NCBI GenBank assembly: GCA_949298955.1
Contig: CASFYQ010000008.1
Location: 1-64,000 of the forward strand
Direction of reading: 5' to 3'
DNA: 64,000 nt
Source: an uncultured Bacteroidales bacterium
Lineage (GTDB): Bacteria; Bacteroidota; Bacteroidia; Bacteroidales; Barnesiellaceae
The translations under genes were made by a program, and so were the position numbers. Numbering within the stretch: the stretch's first letter is position 1; each line of letters begins with the position of its first letter. The notes beneath the pieces were generated by a model, which ran no database searches, had not been told where the DNA came from, and saw nothing but the letters and a program-made list of their open reading frames with translations. This document shows positions 56,788 to 64,000 of the stretch, one piece after another.

Positions 56788-56940
56788 TTGTTTTAGCGCT
56801 CCGCGGCTCGGGACACAGAGACAGCTATCCAAACTACTATCCGGCTAAAGATTCTTTCTAAACACTTTGTAGTTTTGCATTTGCTGTTGGACTACCTGGC
56901 TACTATCAGATTCCTTTTTTACAAAGTAACCCGCTCAAAA

Positions 56941-56971
56941 TTTGATTTTTAAAAATAGTTTACTATATTTG
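56941..56971 (+). promoter_or_regulatory. Consensus promoter for the WG-repeat lipoprotein
   Basis: TTTG (56941-56944), a 19-base spacer and TATATTTG (56964-56971), 62 bases before the start codon. Confidence 0.75.
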
Positions 56972-57033
56972 CCTTATTAAGAAAACAAGGGGATAAGAAA
57001 TTGTATTCGGTAAAACCTTAAAATCAAGTATTC

Positions 57034-57639
57034 ATGAAACTGTCAATATCACTTTTACTATTAATCCCGATGACGTGGTTGTCTTGTACAGGCATTATGC
57101 CGTTTTCGCCTTATGCAGGCAGCTATTCGTCGAGGGTTGCCCAGCGGCTGACTCCGGTCGAAAATCCGGCCACCGGCTTGTATGGGTATGTCAATGACTT
57201 AGGCATGTGGGCCATTCAACCCCGCTTTCGGTCGGCCCAACGTTTCTCATCGAATGGCTTGGCCCGGGTACGTTTGGGAGCTCGCTACGGAGCTATCAAT
57301 ATGGCCGGGCAAACGGTTATCAATTTCAATTTTTCCAACAGCTACGATGTCGATCATGCCATCACTTCGATGAGCAAAGGACGAATGCGAGGCGTCGAAT
57401 TATGGAGAGAATGCGATCCCAACAGCGGCTTGTACGGCTATCTCGATTACTATGGCAACTGGTTCATCAGACCCCAATACAGGAATGCCCGGAATTTCAA
57501 TCAGGAAGGCTATGCTGTTGTCGAAATCAGACAGGGGCAGTGGGGTGCCATCGACCGCAACAACCGCATCGTGATTCAGCCCACCTTTACCTCGCCTTAC
57601 GATGTAGATAGGGCTCTCACGCGATTATTGAGATATTGA
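57034..57639 (+). CDS. WG-repeat lipoprotein
   Basis: This 201-residue protein has a lipoprotein signal (TWLSC, Cys about 17) and WG-type beta repeats: GLYGYVNDLGMWAIQPRFRSAQRFS, then GARYGAINMAGQTVINFNF. Next come GLYGYLDYYGNWFIRPQYRNARNFN and WGAIDRNNRIVIQPTF. Two halves of about 80 residues are clearly related, each ending in SYDVD-like or PYDVDRALT sequence. WG-repeat proteins are common in Bacteroidetes without an assigned role. Surface or periplasmic location is likely. Confidence 0.8.
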   Translation: MKLSISLLLLIPMTWLSCTGIMPFSPYAGSYSSRVAQRLTPVENPATGLYGYVNDLGMWAIQPRFRSAQRFSSNGLARVRLGARYGAINMAGQTVINFNFSNSYDVDHAITSMSKGRMRGVELWRECDPNSGLYGYLDYYGNWFIRPQYRNARNFNQEGYAVVEIRQGQWGAIDRNNRIVIQPTFTSPYDVDRALTRLLRY

Positions 57640-57804
57640 GAATCGCATTTCCCCACATGAGCCATTCCTTTCTATCTTCTTCTTGCAAAGTTTGGGGCGA
57701 AGCGGAAAGATAGAAGAGTGCTATCGTTCCACCTCGTGAATACAAAGAGTTCCCGGAGTGCAAGAACCGATAGAACCGGCCACTATATTTTTGCAAAAAT
57801 ATTT

Positions 57805-57834
57805 TTTGAAAAACCTCCCTTTTTGCTATCTTAG
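57805..57834 (+). promoter_or_regulatory. Promoter for folK
   Basis: TTTG (57805-57808), 18 bases and TATCTTAG (57827-57834), 22 bases before ATG 57857. It rules out the in-frame start at 57758. Confidence 0.6.
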
Positions 57835-57856
57835 TAGCGCAAAAAGAGATAAAGCC

Positions 57857-58333
57857 ATGGAGAAACGAGTATACTTAGGCTTGGGCTCAAATCTGGGGAA
57901 TAAAGAGCAGATTATCAAAAAAGCTATCACCCGAATAGGCGAACGGGTAGGCACGATTGTTACCATATCGTCGTTTTACAAAACAGCCCCGTGGGGGTAC
58001 CAGTCGGTACACACCTTCTGCAATGCGGTGATAGCTGTCGAGACCGAACTTTCGCCCGAGGAAGTGCTGTCGGCTGTGCAAATTATCGAGCGAGAATTGG
58101 GCAGTAAAGAGCACCGCAAAAGCGATGGCAGTTATGTAGACCGGCTCATCGATATCGACTTGCTCGACTATAACGGCCTTGTGCTCGACACCTATGCACT
58201 GGTATTGCCTCACCCCTATATGCACAAACGACCGTTTGTGATGGAGCCGCTCGCCGAGATTGCCCCGCAATGGACACACCCCGTACTGGGTAAGACTGCG
58301 ACCGAGATACTGGCCGGCTTGAGATCTCGATAG
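57857..58333 (+). CDS. folK: 2-amino-4-hydroxy-6-hydroxymethyldihydropteridine pyrophosphokinase
   Basis: This 158-residue enzyme transfers pyrophosphate from ATP to hydroxymethyl-dihydropterin in folate synthesis. Motifs are LGLGSNLGNKEQII, FYKTAPWGYQSVHTFCNAV, the metal-binding RLIDIDLLDYNG and LPHPYMHKRPFVMEPLAEIAP. It has normal length. Confidence 0.96.
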   Translation: MEKRVYLGLGSNLGNKEQIIKKAITRIGERVGTIVTISSFYKTAPWGYQSVHTFCNAVIAVETELSPEEVLSAVQIIERELGSKEHRKSDGSYVDRLIDIDLLDYNGLVLDTYALVLPHPYMHKRPFVMEPLAEIAPQWTHPVLGKTATEILAGLRSR

Positions 58334-58390
58334 TCGAGGGGGCGGCGTGTGTCTGGTCTGCCCCTGTCATGCCGGCGGGATGATGTGTGC

Positions 58391-58442
58391 GAAATCATCG
58401 GCAAAAATTTGGTATTGCCCGAGGTGTGTATTATCTTTGCCG
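58391..58442 (+). repeat. Promoter repeat, left copy
   Basis: This 52-base block differs from 60236-60286 by three substitutions and one single-base gap. It contains a full promoter: TTTG (58408-58411), 20 bases, TATCTTTG (58432-58439). It fires into a structured RNA, while the right copy fires into the metK riboswitch. Confidence 0.85.
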
Positions 58443-58444
58443 TA

Positions 58445-58690
58445 TTAACTTAAATATCAATGCCTATGAAGAATTAAAATGAAAAGACTTAATCAGCTTG
58501 TTTTGTAATTTACAAGCGTAACATATATAAAGCGTTAGCTTTACCTTGCTATCTGAAAATCTGGAAAATTTGATGAGCAACCAAGGTATGAAGTTGACGC
58601 TCACGTCTATGGCGTGGGCTTCTTCTATATTTGGTTGCACGGTTTTTCCAGAGCCTCAGATAGCAAATATACAAGTTAAGTCCCCGCTTT
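58445..58690 (+). ncRNA. Structured non-coding RNA (6S-like rod?)
   Basis: Starting where the promoter at 58408-58439 should initiate, the sequence folds into nested stems: 58445-58451 with 58673-58679 (7 bp), 58546-58556 with 58656-58666 (11 bp), 58561-58568 with 58644-58651 (8 bp), 58577-58584 with 58631-58638 (8 bp), and an apical hairpin 58599-58605 with 58613-58619. All but the last are perfect. A side hairpin (58497-58501 with 58512-58516) lies on the 5' arm. The long irregular rod of about 240 nt with internal loops recalls 6S RNA, but no signature proves it. It could also be a leader of the genes downstream. No ORF of note lies inside. Confidence 0.6.
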
Positions 58691-58750
58691 TTATATGTCT
58701 AAAAATTAACTAACATCGTGGGACTCGATAGACTTAATTTAAGACAGAAA

Positions 58751-59179
58751 ATGAAAAAATTGATTATTCTTGCATTTGTCACTATGAGTTGCTTTCTCGG
58801 TATCAGTGCTCAACAATCGGTGATTATACAACAGAATGGTAAGTCGGAAAATGTAGCCAAAAATTCAGGAGAGTTTTTTATTAGCGGGATTTCTTCAAAA
58901 TTGGATATAGGTGGTGTAGAGGCTTCAGTCATGACTAATTTGTTATCTCGTTATCAAGGAGAAGAGGTACATAGTTGTGTCGTTGAGTTAAGGAACTACA
59001 ATGCATTTACAGTGACGGTGTTGTATCAAGCCGGAACAGAAAAAACAGTCGGTTCGATGGTTTTAAAACCGGGGGAGTATAAACGTCAAACTTTTGGCTG
59101 TGTCACAACAGGATTAGGAGGTGCTATCCCACCAGCCATGTATAGCGTTTCGACAATTACTCGAGAACTAAAACGTTAA
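58751..59179 (+). CDS. Secreted hypothetical protein of the AT-rich cassette
   Basis: This 142-residue protein has a signal peptide (about 21 residues, ending GISA) and a beta-rich mature part with VELRNYNAFTVTVLYQAGTEK and LKPGEYKRQTFGC. Family unknown. It is the first of four closely spaced small AT-rich genes after the structured RNA. ATG 58751 begins the signal peptide; a longer frame from 58718 is less likely. Confidence 0.7.
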   Translation: MKKLIILAFVTMSCFLGISAQQSVIIQQNGKSENVAKNSGEFFISGISSKLDIGGVEASVMTNLLSRYQGEEVHSCVVELRNYNAFTVTVLYQAGTEKTVGSMVLKPGEYKRQTFGCVTTGLGGAIPPAMYSVSTITRELKR

Positions 59180-59182
59180 GAT

Positions 59183-59464
59183 ATGGCCAGATATAGAATA
59201 GAAGAGGAAGACGATGATTCGGGTTTCCTGATTTTTATACAACTTGTTCTGTGTATTATTTTTCTCCCGATAGGGATTATCGTTCTTGCTGTTAAAGCCT
59301 ATAATTATTTCTCGGAGAAATCTCGTGTCAAAGAAATTCAACAGTCTGAAATTAAAGCGAACAAACATTTGGAATTACAGTCGTTGGCTTCTTTAAGAGA
59401 CCAAAATATTATTACAGAAGAAGAATTTCAAGAGCGGAAACAAAGAATTATGCGAAAACTCTGA
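59183..59464 (+). CDS. Small membrane protein with SHOCT domain
   Basis: This 93-residue protein has an acidic N-terminus, one membrane helix (about 14-36) and a C-terminal SHOCT motif (LQSLASLRDQNIITEEEFQE and beyond), a short helical module often found at the ends of membrane or secreted proteins and linked with oligomerisation. It starts three bases after the previous gene. Confidence 0.75.
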   Translation: MARYRIEEEDDDSGFLIFIQLVLCIIFLPIGIIVLAVKAYNYFSEKSRVKEIQQSEIKANKHLELQSLASLRDQNIITEEEFQERKQRIMRKL

Positions 59465-59490
59465 TGATTGTTAATTGCATTTGTTGATAT

Positions 59491-59913
59491 ATGCTTACTG
59501 CACAAGAGAAAAAAAATATATATGTAGCAATGTTGCTGCTGTTTGCTGGAAGCCTTGTGTATTTACTATTCCGACAAGATGTAATTTTTCTATCACGGGT
59601 AAATCAAGACGTGTTGCATATTTTTCATATATCCATAGAGAGGAGTGATAATATACTGATTTATATATTATTATATTGTCTTCCCGATGGGCTGTGGTAT
59701 GCAGCACTATTGATGTCTCAAGTATCGTTTGTACAATGCGGTCGCATGAACAAGTTGTGGTTTGGTATGGCTGTCGCATTACCATTTCTGCTGGAAGCGT
59801 TGCAAGGGTGGCATTGTATTGCTGGTACGTTCGATTTATATGATATAATTACCTATTTGATAACCTTATTAATCTTTATGTTATGCAAAAAAAGTCTTTT
59901 GTTCAAGTCATGA
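59491..59913 (+). CDS. VanZ-like small membrane protein
   Basis: This 140-residue protein has four membrane helices. The end LLEALQGWHCIAGTFDLYDIITYLITLLIF resembles the VanZ-like pattern (Glu and Gln in one helix, then GTFD-x-D before the last helix). VanZ-like proteins have no settled biochemical role. It overlaps the next gene by 31 bases. Confidence 0.65.
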   Translation: MLTAQEKKNIYVAMLLLFAGSLVYLLFRQDVIFLSRVNQDVLHIFHISIERSDNILIYILLYCLPDGLWYAALLMSQVSFVQCGRMNKLWFGMAVALPFLLEALQGWHCIAGTFDLYDIITYLITLLIFMLCKKSLLFKS

Positions 59914-60182
59914 TAATTGTCGTTTTTGCCTTAATGGCTGCCGGTAGTGCAACGACAAGCAATAGTAGTAGATCTTCACGGAGTTCATCAACCTATTATA
60001 GGCCATCTACACAAACTCAAACACAAAAACAAACTCCAACAAATTCCCCAATGAAAATAGAAAAAACGGAGTTTCCCAAACCAGCTTGTAAAACTTGTCA
60101 GGGGCGTAAGGGATATTACTTGTTCGATATATGGTGTCCTTGTAAGCGTTGTGGCGGTACAGGATTAGAACCAGAACATTGA
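59883..60182 (+). CDS. Secreted small protein with DnaJ-like zinc motifs
   Basis: This 99-residue protein has a signal-anchor-like N-terminus (about 8-24), a Ser/Thr/Gln-rich low-complexity stretch (about 25-58) and a C-terminal double-CxxC module: [11 protein letters not shown] then [10 protein letters not shown]. This resembles half of a DnaJ zinc-finger domain (CxxCxGxG). Whether it is exported with metal bound is unknown. It ends the four-gene cassette, followed by a strong terminator. Confidence 0.7.
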   Translation: MQKKSFVQVMIIVVFALMAAGSATTSNSSRSSRSSSTYYRPSTQTQTQKQTPTNSPMKIEKTEFPKPACKTCQGRKGYYLFDIWCPCKRCGGTGLEPEH

Positions 60183-60197
60183 ATTACCCTTTTATTT

Positions 60198-60233
60198 TGA
60201 GGCTACCCAAACAATGGGTAGCCTCATTTTTTT
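60198..60233 (+). terminator. Terminator of the AT-rich cassette
   Basis: A perfect 12-bp stem (60198-60209 with 60215-60226), five-base loop and a following run of T. Confidence 0.92.
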
Positions 60234-60235
60234 GT

Positions 60236-60286
60236 GAAATCATCGATAAAATTTGGTATTGCCCAAGGTGTGTATTATCTTTGCCG
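60236..60286 (+). repeat. Promoter repeat, right copy (metK promoter)
   Basis: This near-copy of 58391-58442 carries TTTG (60252-60255), 20 bases, and TATCTTTG (60276-60283). Transcription should start just before the SAM-II aptamer of metK. Confidence 0.85.
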
Positions 60287-60301
60287 CGCAAATGCAAAAA
60301 C

Positions 60302-60350
60302 TGTGGAAGGATTTGGCTGCTTGCAACCACGAAAAAAAATGCTAAAACTG
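60302..60350 (+). promoter_or_regulatory. SAM-II riboswitch controlling metK
   Basis: The block shows the conserved features of SAM-II aptamers in order: a P1 arm GTGG, then GATTT, then TTGCAA running into the P1 partner CCAC. An A-rich linker and ATGCTAAAA for the pseudoknot strand follow. This aligns closely with the crystallised metX-type SAM-II RNA as I recall it. A GC hairpin (60357-60364 with 60368-60374) follows at once and may serve in the switch. Binding S-adenosylmethionine, the product of MetK, would reduce metK expression. Confidence 0.82.
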
Positions 60351-60466
60351 CGTTACGGGGCCTCGCCGAGGCCCGTCCGGCTTTATCAAAATCATTTTAC
60401 TTTTGTGGGTTTTGCAGTCTTTCTTCCTGGAACAAGAAGTATTTACCATTATTCAGGAGAGAAACT

Positions 60467-61792
60467 ATGAACTATTTGTTTACCTCGGAATCGGTGTCGG
60501 AAGGACACCCCGATAAAGTGGCCGATCAGATTTCGGACGCTTTGCTTGACGAGTTCCTGGCTTACGACCCAGACTCGAAAGTGGCTTGCGAAACCCTTGT
60601 AACGACCGGGCAGGTCGTTTTGGCGGGCGAGGTTAAATCGAATGCCTATGTCGATTTGATGGAGGTGGCCCGCAGGGTAATCCACCGTATAGGATATAAT
60701 AAGAGCTCGTATAAGTTCGATGCCGACTCGTGCGGTATCTTCTCGGCCATTCATGAACAATCGGCCGATATAAACCGAGGCGTAGAGCGTGCCAATGCCA
60801 TGGAGCAAGGGGCCGGCGACCAGGGTATGATGTTTGGCTATGCTTGTAACGAGACCGACAACTATATGCCGCTCTCGCTCGACCTGTCACATCAGTTGCT
60901 TATCGAGTTGGCGGCGATTCGTCGCGAGGCTTCGGCCATGACCTATCTGCGCAAGGGGCGGGTGACGTCGTATCTGCGTCCCGACTCCAAATCGCAGGTA
61001 ACCATCGAATACAACGAGCAAAACGAACCGGTGCGGGTACACACCATTGTACTCTCGACACAACACGACGAGTTTGTGACACCGGCCGACGGCTCGCAGG
61101 AGGCACAAGAAGCCGCCGACCGCGAGATGTTGCAAACCATCTATAACGATGTGAAAAACGTGCTTCTGCCCCGAGTAATCGCTCAGTTGCCCGAGCGGGT
61201 ACAGGCCCTCTTCGACGACCAGCTCGTGTTGCTGGTCAACCCCACAGGCAAGTTTGTTATTGGCGGGCCTCATGGCGATACCGGTTTAACGGGACGCAAA
61301 ATCATTGTCGATACCTATGGCGGCAAAGGCGCCCACGGGGGTGGAGCCTTCTCGGGCAAAGACCCTTCGAAGGTCGACCGTTCGGCAGCTTATGCCGCCC
61401 GACACATTGCCAAAAACCTGGTAGCCGCCGGGGTAGCCGACGAGATTCTGGTACAGGTGTCGTATGCCATCGGAGTAGCCGAGCCGGTGAGTATCTATGT
61501 CAACTCCTACGGCAAGTCGCACGTGCCCATGAGCGATGCCGAGATAGCCCGTCGCGTGAGCGAGATTTTCGACATGCGCCCCAAAGCCATCGAAAAACGG
61601 TTAAAGCTGCGCAACCCCATTTATGAGGAAACGGCGGCTTATGGGCACATGGGACGCAAACCGCAGACGGTGGTCAAGACTTTCACCTCTCACTACAACA
61701 CCGAGCCTGTGGTGCGTGAGGTCGAGCTATTTACCTGGGAGAAGCTCGACTATGTCGATGAGGTGAAGAAGGCCTTTGGTCTCGACCGATAA
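60467..61792 (+). CDS. metK: S-adenosylmethionine synthetase
   Basis: This 441-residue enzyme makes SAM from methionine and ATP. Motifs are [21 protein letters not shown] near the start, [16 protein letters not shown] (the ATP-binding hexapeptide) and [21 protein letters not shown] (the P-loop-like motif). ATG 60467 matches the family start; the longer open frame upstream runs through the riboswitch. Control by the SAM-II riboswitch gives direct product feedback. Confidence 0.97.
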   Translation: MNYLFTSESVSEGHPDKVADQISDALLDEFLAYDPDSKVACETLVTTGQVVLAGEVKSNAYVDLMEVARRVIHRIGYNKSSYKFDADSCGIFSAIHEQSADINRGVERANAMEQGAGDQGMMFGYACNETDNYMPLSLDLSHQLLIELAAIRREASAMTYLRKGRVTSYLRPDSKSQVTIEYNEQNEPVRVHTIVLSTQHDEFVTPADGSQEAQEAADREMLQTIYNDVKNVLLPRVIAQLPERVQALFDDQLVLLVNPTGKFVIGGPHGDTGLTGRKIIVDTYGGKGAHGGGAFSGKDPSKVDRSAAYAARHIAKNLVAAGVADEILVQVSYAIGVAEPVSIYVNSYGKSHVPMSDAEIARRVSEIFDMRPKAIEKRLKLRNPIYEETAAYGHMGRKPQTVVKTFTSHYNTEPVVREVELFTWEKLDYVDEVKKAFGLDR

Positions 61793-61879
61793 CGTTCGAT
61801 CGGGATTTCGTGTGACAAGTTGTGGCAGGGACGTTTGTTCCCTCTCCCCGATACCTTCGCGACATGACAGGAACAGATA

Positions 61880-61916
61880 CGGAGGGTGTACTCGAATTTG
61901 TCGGGTACACCCTCCG
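61880..61916 (+). terminator. Terminator after metK
   Basis: A perfect 12-bp stem (61880-61891 with 61905-61916), about 90 bases after the stop. Confidence 0.75.
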
Positions 61917-62180
61917 ACTGTTTGTCTTTGGCTATATTAAGAGGTAATCCTTCTCGTTTGAAGCCTTCGTTGTGAACCAAGGTGTATGACGGGTTGGGGG
62001 TCCGGTCGATTCTTCGTTGTTTCCTTCGGTATTAAAAATTGCATTGAACTACCGGGCGGCGTGAGAAATCCGTGTAGCCGATACTTATAAAGTATTGTCT
62101 AATCTCTTTTCGGTCTGATTGTATCAGCCGCAAAGAAAAAATTTTTCCCGTTTTTGCTTGCAGGCTCTCTCGCCATTCAC

Positions 62181-62188
62181 TATCTTTG
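62181..62188 (+). promoter_or_regulatory. -7 element for the AAA+ gene
   Basis: TATCTTTG; a TTTG lies 24 bases upstream (62153-62156), slightly too far for the usual spacing. Confidence 0.5.
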
Positions 62189-62256
62189 CCCCGAAAAGCC
62201 ACTGAATAGTAAGTGGTTGACTTTTATCTCCTTTGATTATATAACGACAAATGAGA

Positions 62257-62369
62257 GTCAAAGACATGTTTCACGCAACAAATTATGTCGTTTTGTTTGC
62301 GCCATAGCGGCTCGAACAGAATGTGATTTACCCGCACTCGCAGGGAGCGGATTTGTTGCGTTCTTTGAC
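62257..62369 (+). promoter_or_regulatory. Structured leader with long inverted repeat
   Basis: Two stacked perfect stems, 62257-62264 with 62362-62369 (8 bp) and 62273-62283 with 62351-62361 (11 bp), enclose about 67 bases, with an 8-base bulge on the left arm only. The position in the leader of the AAA+ gene suggests a regulatory RNA element. No known riboswitch class is recognised. Confidence 0.5.
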
Positions 62370-62491
62370 ATGCTCGTGATTATACGTTCATTTCGTCCTG
62401 GGAAATGGGCGTGGTTTTGCTGTTGTCTCCGCGCGAGGCGGGGACTCCGGTACACAATTTCTATTTTTTCACCTTAACCTCATTTGTTGTT

Positions 62492-64000
62492 ATGAATAAT
62501 CTCACATTACGAATCATGCGTTCATGGGACGAAGCGTCCAATGGACCCGAATATGCCCGCAATCTGTTGATTGCCAATCTCCCTACCGACTCACTGCCCG
62601 ACTACACCCGGGAACTGTCGATACGGGTCTACTCCGAACTCTACCAATTGCTGGGTACCGACGTATGGCAAAAGCCCAACGGCCGCAAGATGCCCCGCAA
62701 AATAAGTTTCCGCCTCCCCTCCAACCGGGACTGGTCGGGAGCGTGCTGCCACCTGTTTCTCTATTTCAACGGGCGTCCCCGGTGGTATGCCTCGTGCTCG
62801 TTACCGGGCGACTACGGGGAATGGGAAAAAATCGTACTCGAACCGCTGGCCGACCACCCCGACGAACTTTTCTTCGTCGAGCACTTGTGCCATCAAAGTT
62901 GGTGGTACCAACTGGAACAGGGGCGGTTCCCCGCGACAACCATACACGACCTGATTGCCAAACTACGCCTGCGGACGACCAACCCTACCCTCTGGCCTCA
63001 TCTGTTCGTGGCAGGCGACGAGGCGCAGGCCGACCTCTTTGCGGCGAACGTTCTGGCTACCTACCTCTCCGGGAACACTCCGCCAGCCTGCTGTCGCTTT
63101 GCACTGAACGACCTACTATCGGGAGAACTCAACTGGTGGGTCACAAAAGACTATTTGGCCGATATGAAGGTACTGATAGTCCAGGTCGACCCAATCCGTC
63201 CCAATAAACAAGGCGAAAACATTCTCACTTTCCTCACCGACTGGTTCAAAGCTCCGGGGACACCGACCTGTATATTCCACGGTAGCTCGGATAGCCTCGA
63301 CCGATTGAAACGATGGGCCGACGATATAAGCGAACTGATTGAAGAGAAGACGACCTTCGACATACCGGCAACCCGGGATACGCCCGACGAGCCACATATA
63401 CCGCTGCCCGACGTAGTCGGTTACCTCGACTTTCGGTTACACAAGAAAGAGGGCGAAGCCCAAAAGACAAGCGAAGCGAATCAAAAACTGGAAAGCCTCA
63501 TCGGCCTCGACCGATTGAAAACCGACCTGCACGAAGCCAGCCTCCTGGCTCGTTTCACCCAGGCGCGCAAGAGACTGGGTATCGATACCGACAGCGACAA
63601 CCGCTACCACATGATTTTCTACGGCAACCCCGGCACGGGAAAGACGACGGTAGCCCGTCTGGTGGGCGAAATCTATCACGATATGGGACTGCTGTCGAGC
63701 GGACATACCGTCGAGGTGTGCCGATCCGGTCTGGTAGGCGAGTACATCGGCCATACCGAGAGCCGCATGAAGGAAATTCTGGAACAGGCCCGGGGTGGCG
63801 TGCTGTTTATCGACGAAGCCTACACGCTGGTGAGCCACAACCGAGAGTCGAACGATTTCGGCAAGGAGGTAATCCACGCCCTGCTCCCCGTCTTGTCGGA
63901 GCCTAACCCCGATATGATTGTTATCTTGGCCGGCTATGAAGAGAAGATGCAAACCTTGCTCCGGTCGAACCCGGGATTGAAAGAACGCTTTCCCTTGAAA
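62492..64000 (+). CDS. AAA+ ATPase, CbbX/SpoVK-like (3' end outside window)
   Basis: The frame is open from ATG 62492 to the window edge (503 codons seen). The first ~340 residues form a region I do not recognise. An AAA+ module of the CbbX/SpoVK type follows: ANQKLESLIGLDRLKTDL, Walker A GNPGTGKT (378-385), Walker B VLFIDEA (Asp441-Glu442) and the pore-loop-like SGLVGEYIGHTE. The last visible residues approach the arginine-finger region (LKERFPLK). CbbX-type ATPases remodel target proteins; the target here is unknown. No signal peptide. The gene is preceded by a long structured leader. Confidence 0.85.
   Translation, partial: MNNLTLRIMRSWDEASNGPEYARNLLIANLPTDSLPDYTRELSIRVYSELYQLLGTDVWQKPNGRKMPRKISFRLPSNRDWSGACCHLFLYFNGRPRWYASCSLPGDYGEWEKIVLEPLADHPDELFFVEHLCHQSWWYQLEQGRFPATTIHDLIAKLRLRTTNPTLWPHLFVAGDEAQADLFAANVLATYLSGNTPPACCRFALNDLLSGELNWWVTKDYLADMKVLIVQVDPIRPNKQGENILTFLTDWFKAPGTPTCIFHGSSDSLDRLKRWADDISELIEEKTTFDIPATRDTPDEPHIPLPDVVGYLDFRLHKKEGEAQKTSEANQKLESLIGLDRLKTDLHEASLLARFTQARKRLGIDTDSDNRYHMIFYGNPGTGKTTVARLVGEIYHDMGLLSSGHTVEVCRSGLVGEYIGHTESRMKEILEQARGGVLFIDEAYTLVSHNRESNDFGKEVIHALLPVLSEPNPDMIVILAGYEEKMQTLLRSNPGLKERFPLK

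Larger units (their letters stand above)
61917..62491. other. Long leader region before the AAA+ gene
   Basis: These 575 bases hold no convincing gene. They contain a TATCTTTG -7 element at 62181-62188 and, downstream of it, a large imperfect inverted repeat. If transcription starts near 62195, the AAA+ gene has an unusually long 5' leader of about 300 bases. Confidence 0.5.

Noticed and set aside
58445..58690. The structured RNA considered as tmRNA or RNase P RNA
   Set aside because: I see no tRNA-like ends with a tag-peptide frame and no conserved RNase P core. The rod shape fits neither.
62154..62477. A 107-codon frame before the AAA+ gene
   Set aside because: The translation is cysteine- and arginine-rich with no family resemblance, and it covers the promoter and the structured inverted repeat.

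Overview
The window reads as chromosomal DNA of a Bacteroidales bacterium. Four things point there. Promoters repeatedly fit the Bacteroidetes pattern TTTG-N19-21-TAnnTTTG. There is a complete gldK-gldL-gldM-gldN type IX secretion (T9SS) core with a PorP/SprF gene in front. The gene repertoire (GH20 hexosaminidase, GH2 beta-galactosidase, DUF4254/GT9 lipopolysaccharide genes, SDR-type threonine dehydrogenase) is typical of the order. Most genes are fairly GC-rich, which with a T9SS suggests a Barnesiella/Coprobacter-like gut lineage; that placement is inference only.

Layout. (1) 1-2,340 is a strongly AT-rich island. It encodes a probable graspetide (omega-ester/amide RiPP) precursor with three repeated Thr-Lys-Thr...Glu-x-Asp-Asp cores, an overlapping ATP-grasp macrocyclase of the MvdD type, and a membrane protein gene split by an apparent one-base deletion. 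A 15-bp-stem hairpin closes it. (2) 2,489-6,822: a DUF1963 operon (minus strand) and a secreted GH20 hexosaminidase. (3) 6,980-12,649: a 1,889-residue TIR plus Sel1-repeat protein, followed by a 5'-truncated gene remnant ending in a T9SS sorting domain. (4) 13,517-18,644 (minus): flippase, RuvB, LPS-core kinase, GT9 and DUF4254. (5) 18,825-24,057: pdxB, acpP-fabF-rnc and a GH3-family enzyme. (6) 24,164-31,113 (minus): metG and a five-gene polysaccharide operon. (7) 31,482-37,609: porP-gldKLMN. (8) 37,714-44,379: a DUF4062/TPR protein, an AraC regulator and a GH2 beta-galactosidase. (9) 44,442-53,981: small membrane proteins, tRNA-Gly and tRNA-Tyr, ribH, a TPR protein, recF, a DciA-like gene, thioesterase, SIS isomerase, PfkB kinase, a lipoprotein pseudo-phosphatase and a DEAD-box helicase. 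(10) 54,303-58,333: the threonine-to-glycine pair tdh-kbl, tRNA-Met, a WG-repeat lipoprotein and folK. (11) 58,391-60,286: an AT-rich cassette with a structured RNA and four small genes, bounded by two near-identical copies of one promoter. (12) metK follows under a SAM-II riboswitch. (13) The start of an AAA+ ATPase gene runs off the right edge.

The most notable parts are the graspetide cluster, the promoter-bounded cassette with its rod-shaped RNA, two three-copy arrays of an ~84-bp promoter repeat about 9 kb apart, two large proteins joining TIR-like or DUF4062 domains to repeat arrays, and a phosphatase-like lipoprotein that lacks the catalytic arginine. All functions are read from sequence alone; no database search was possible.
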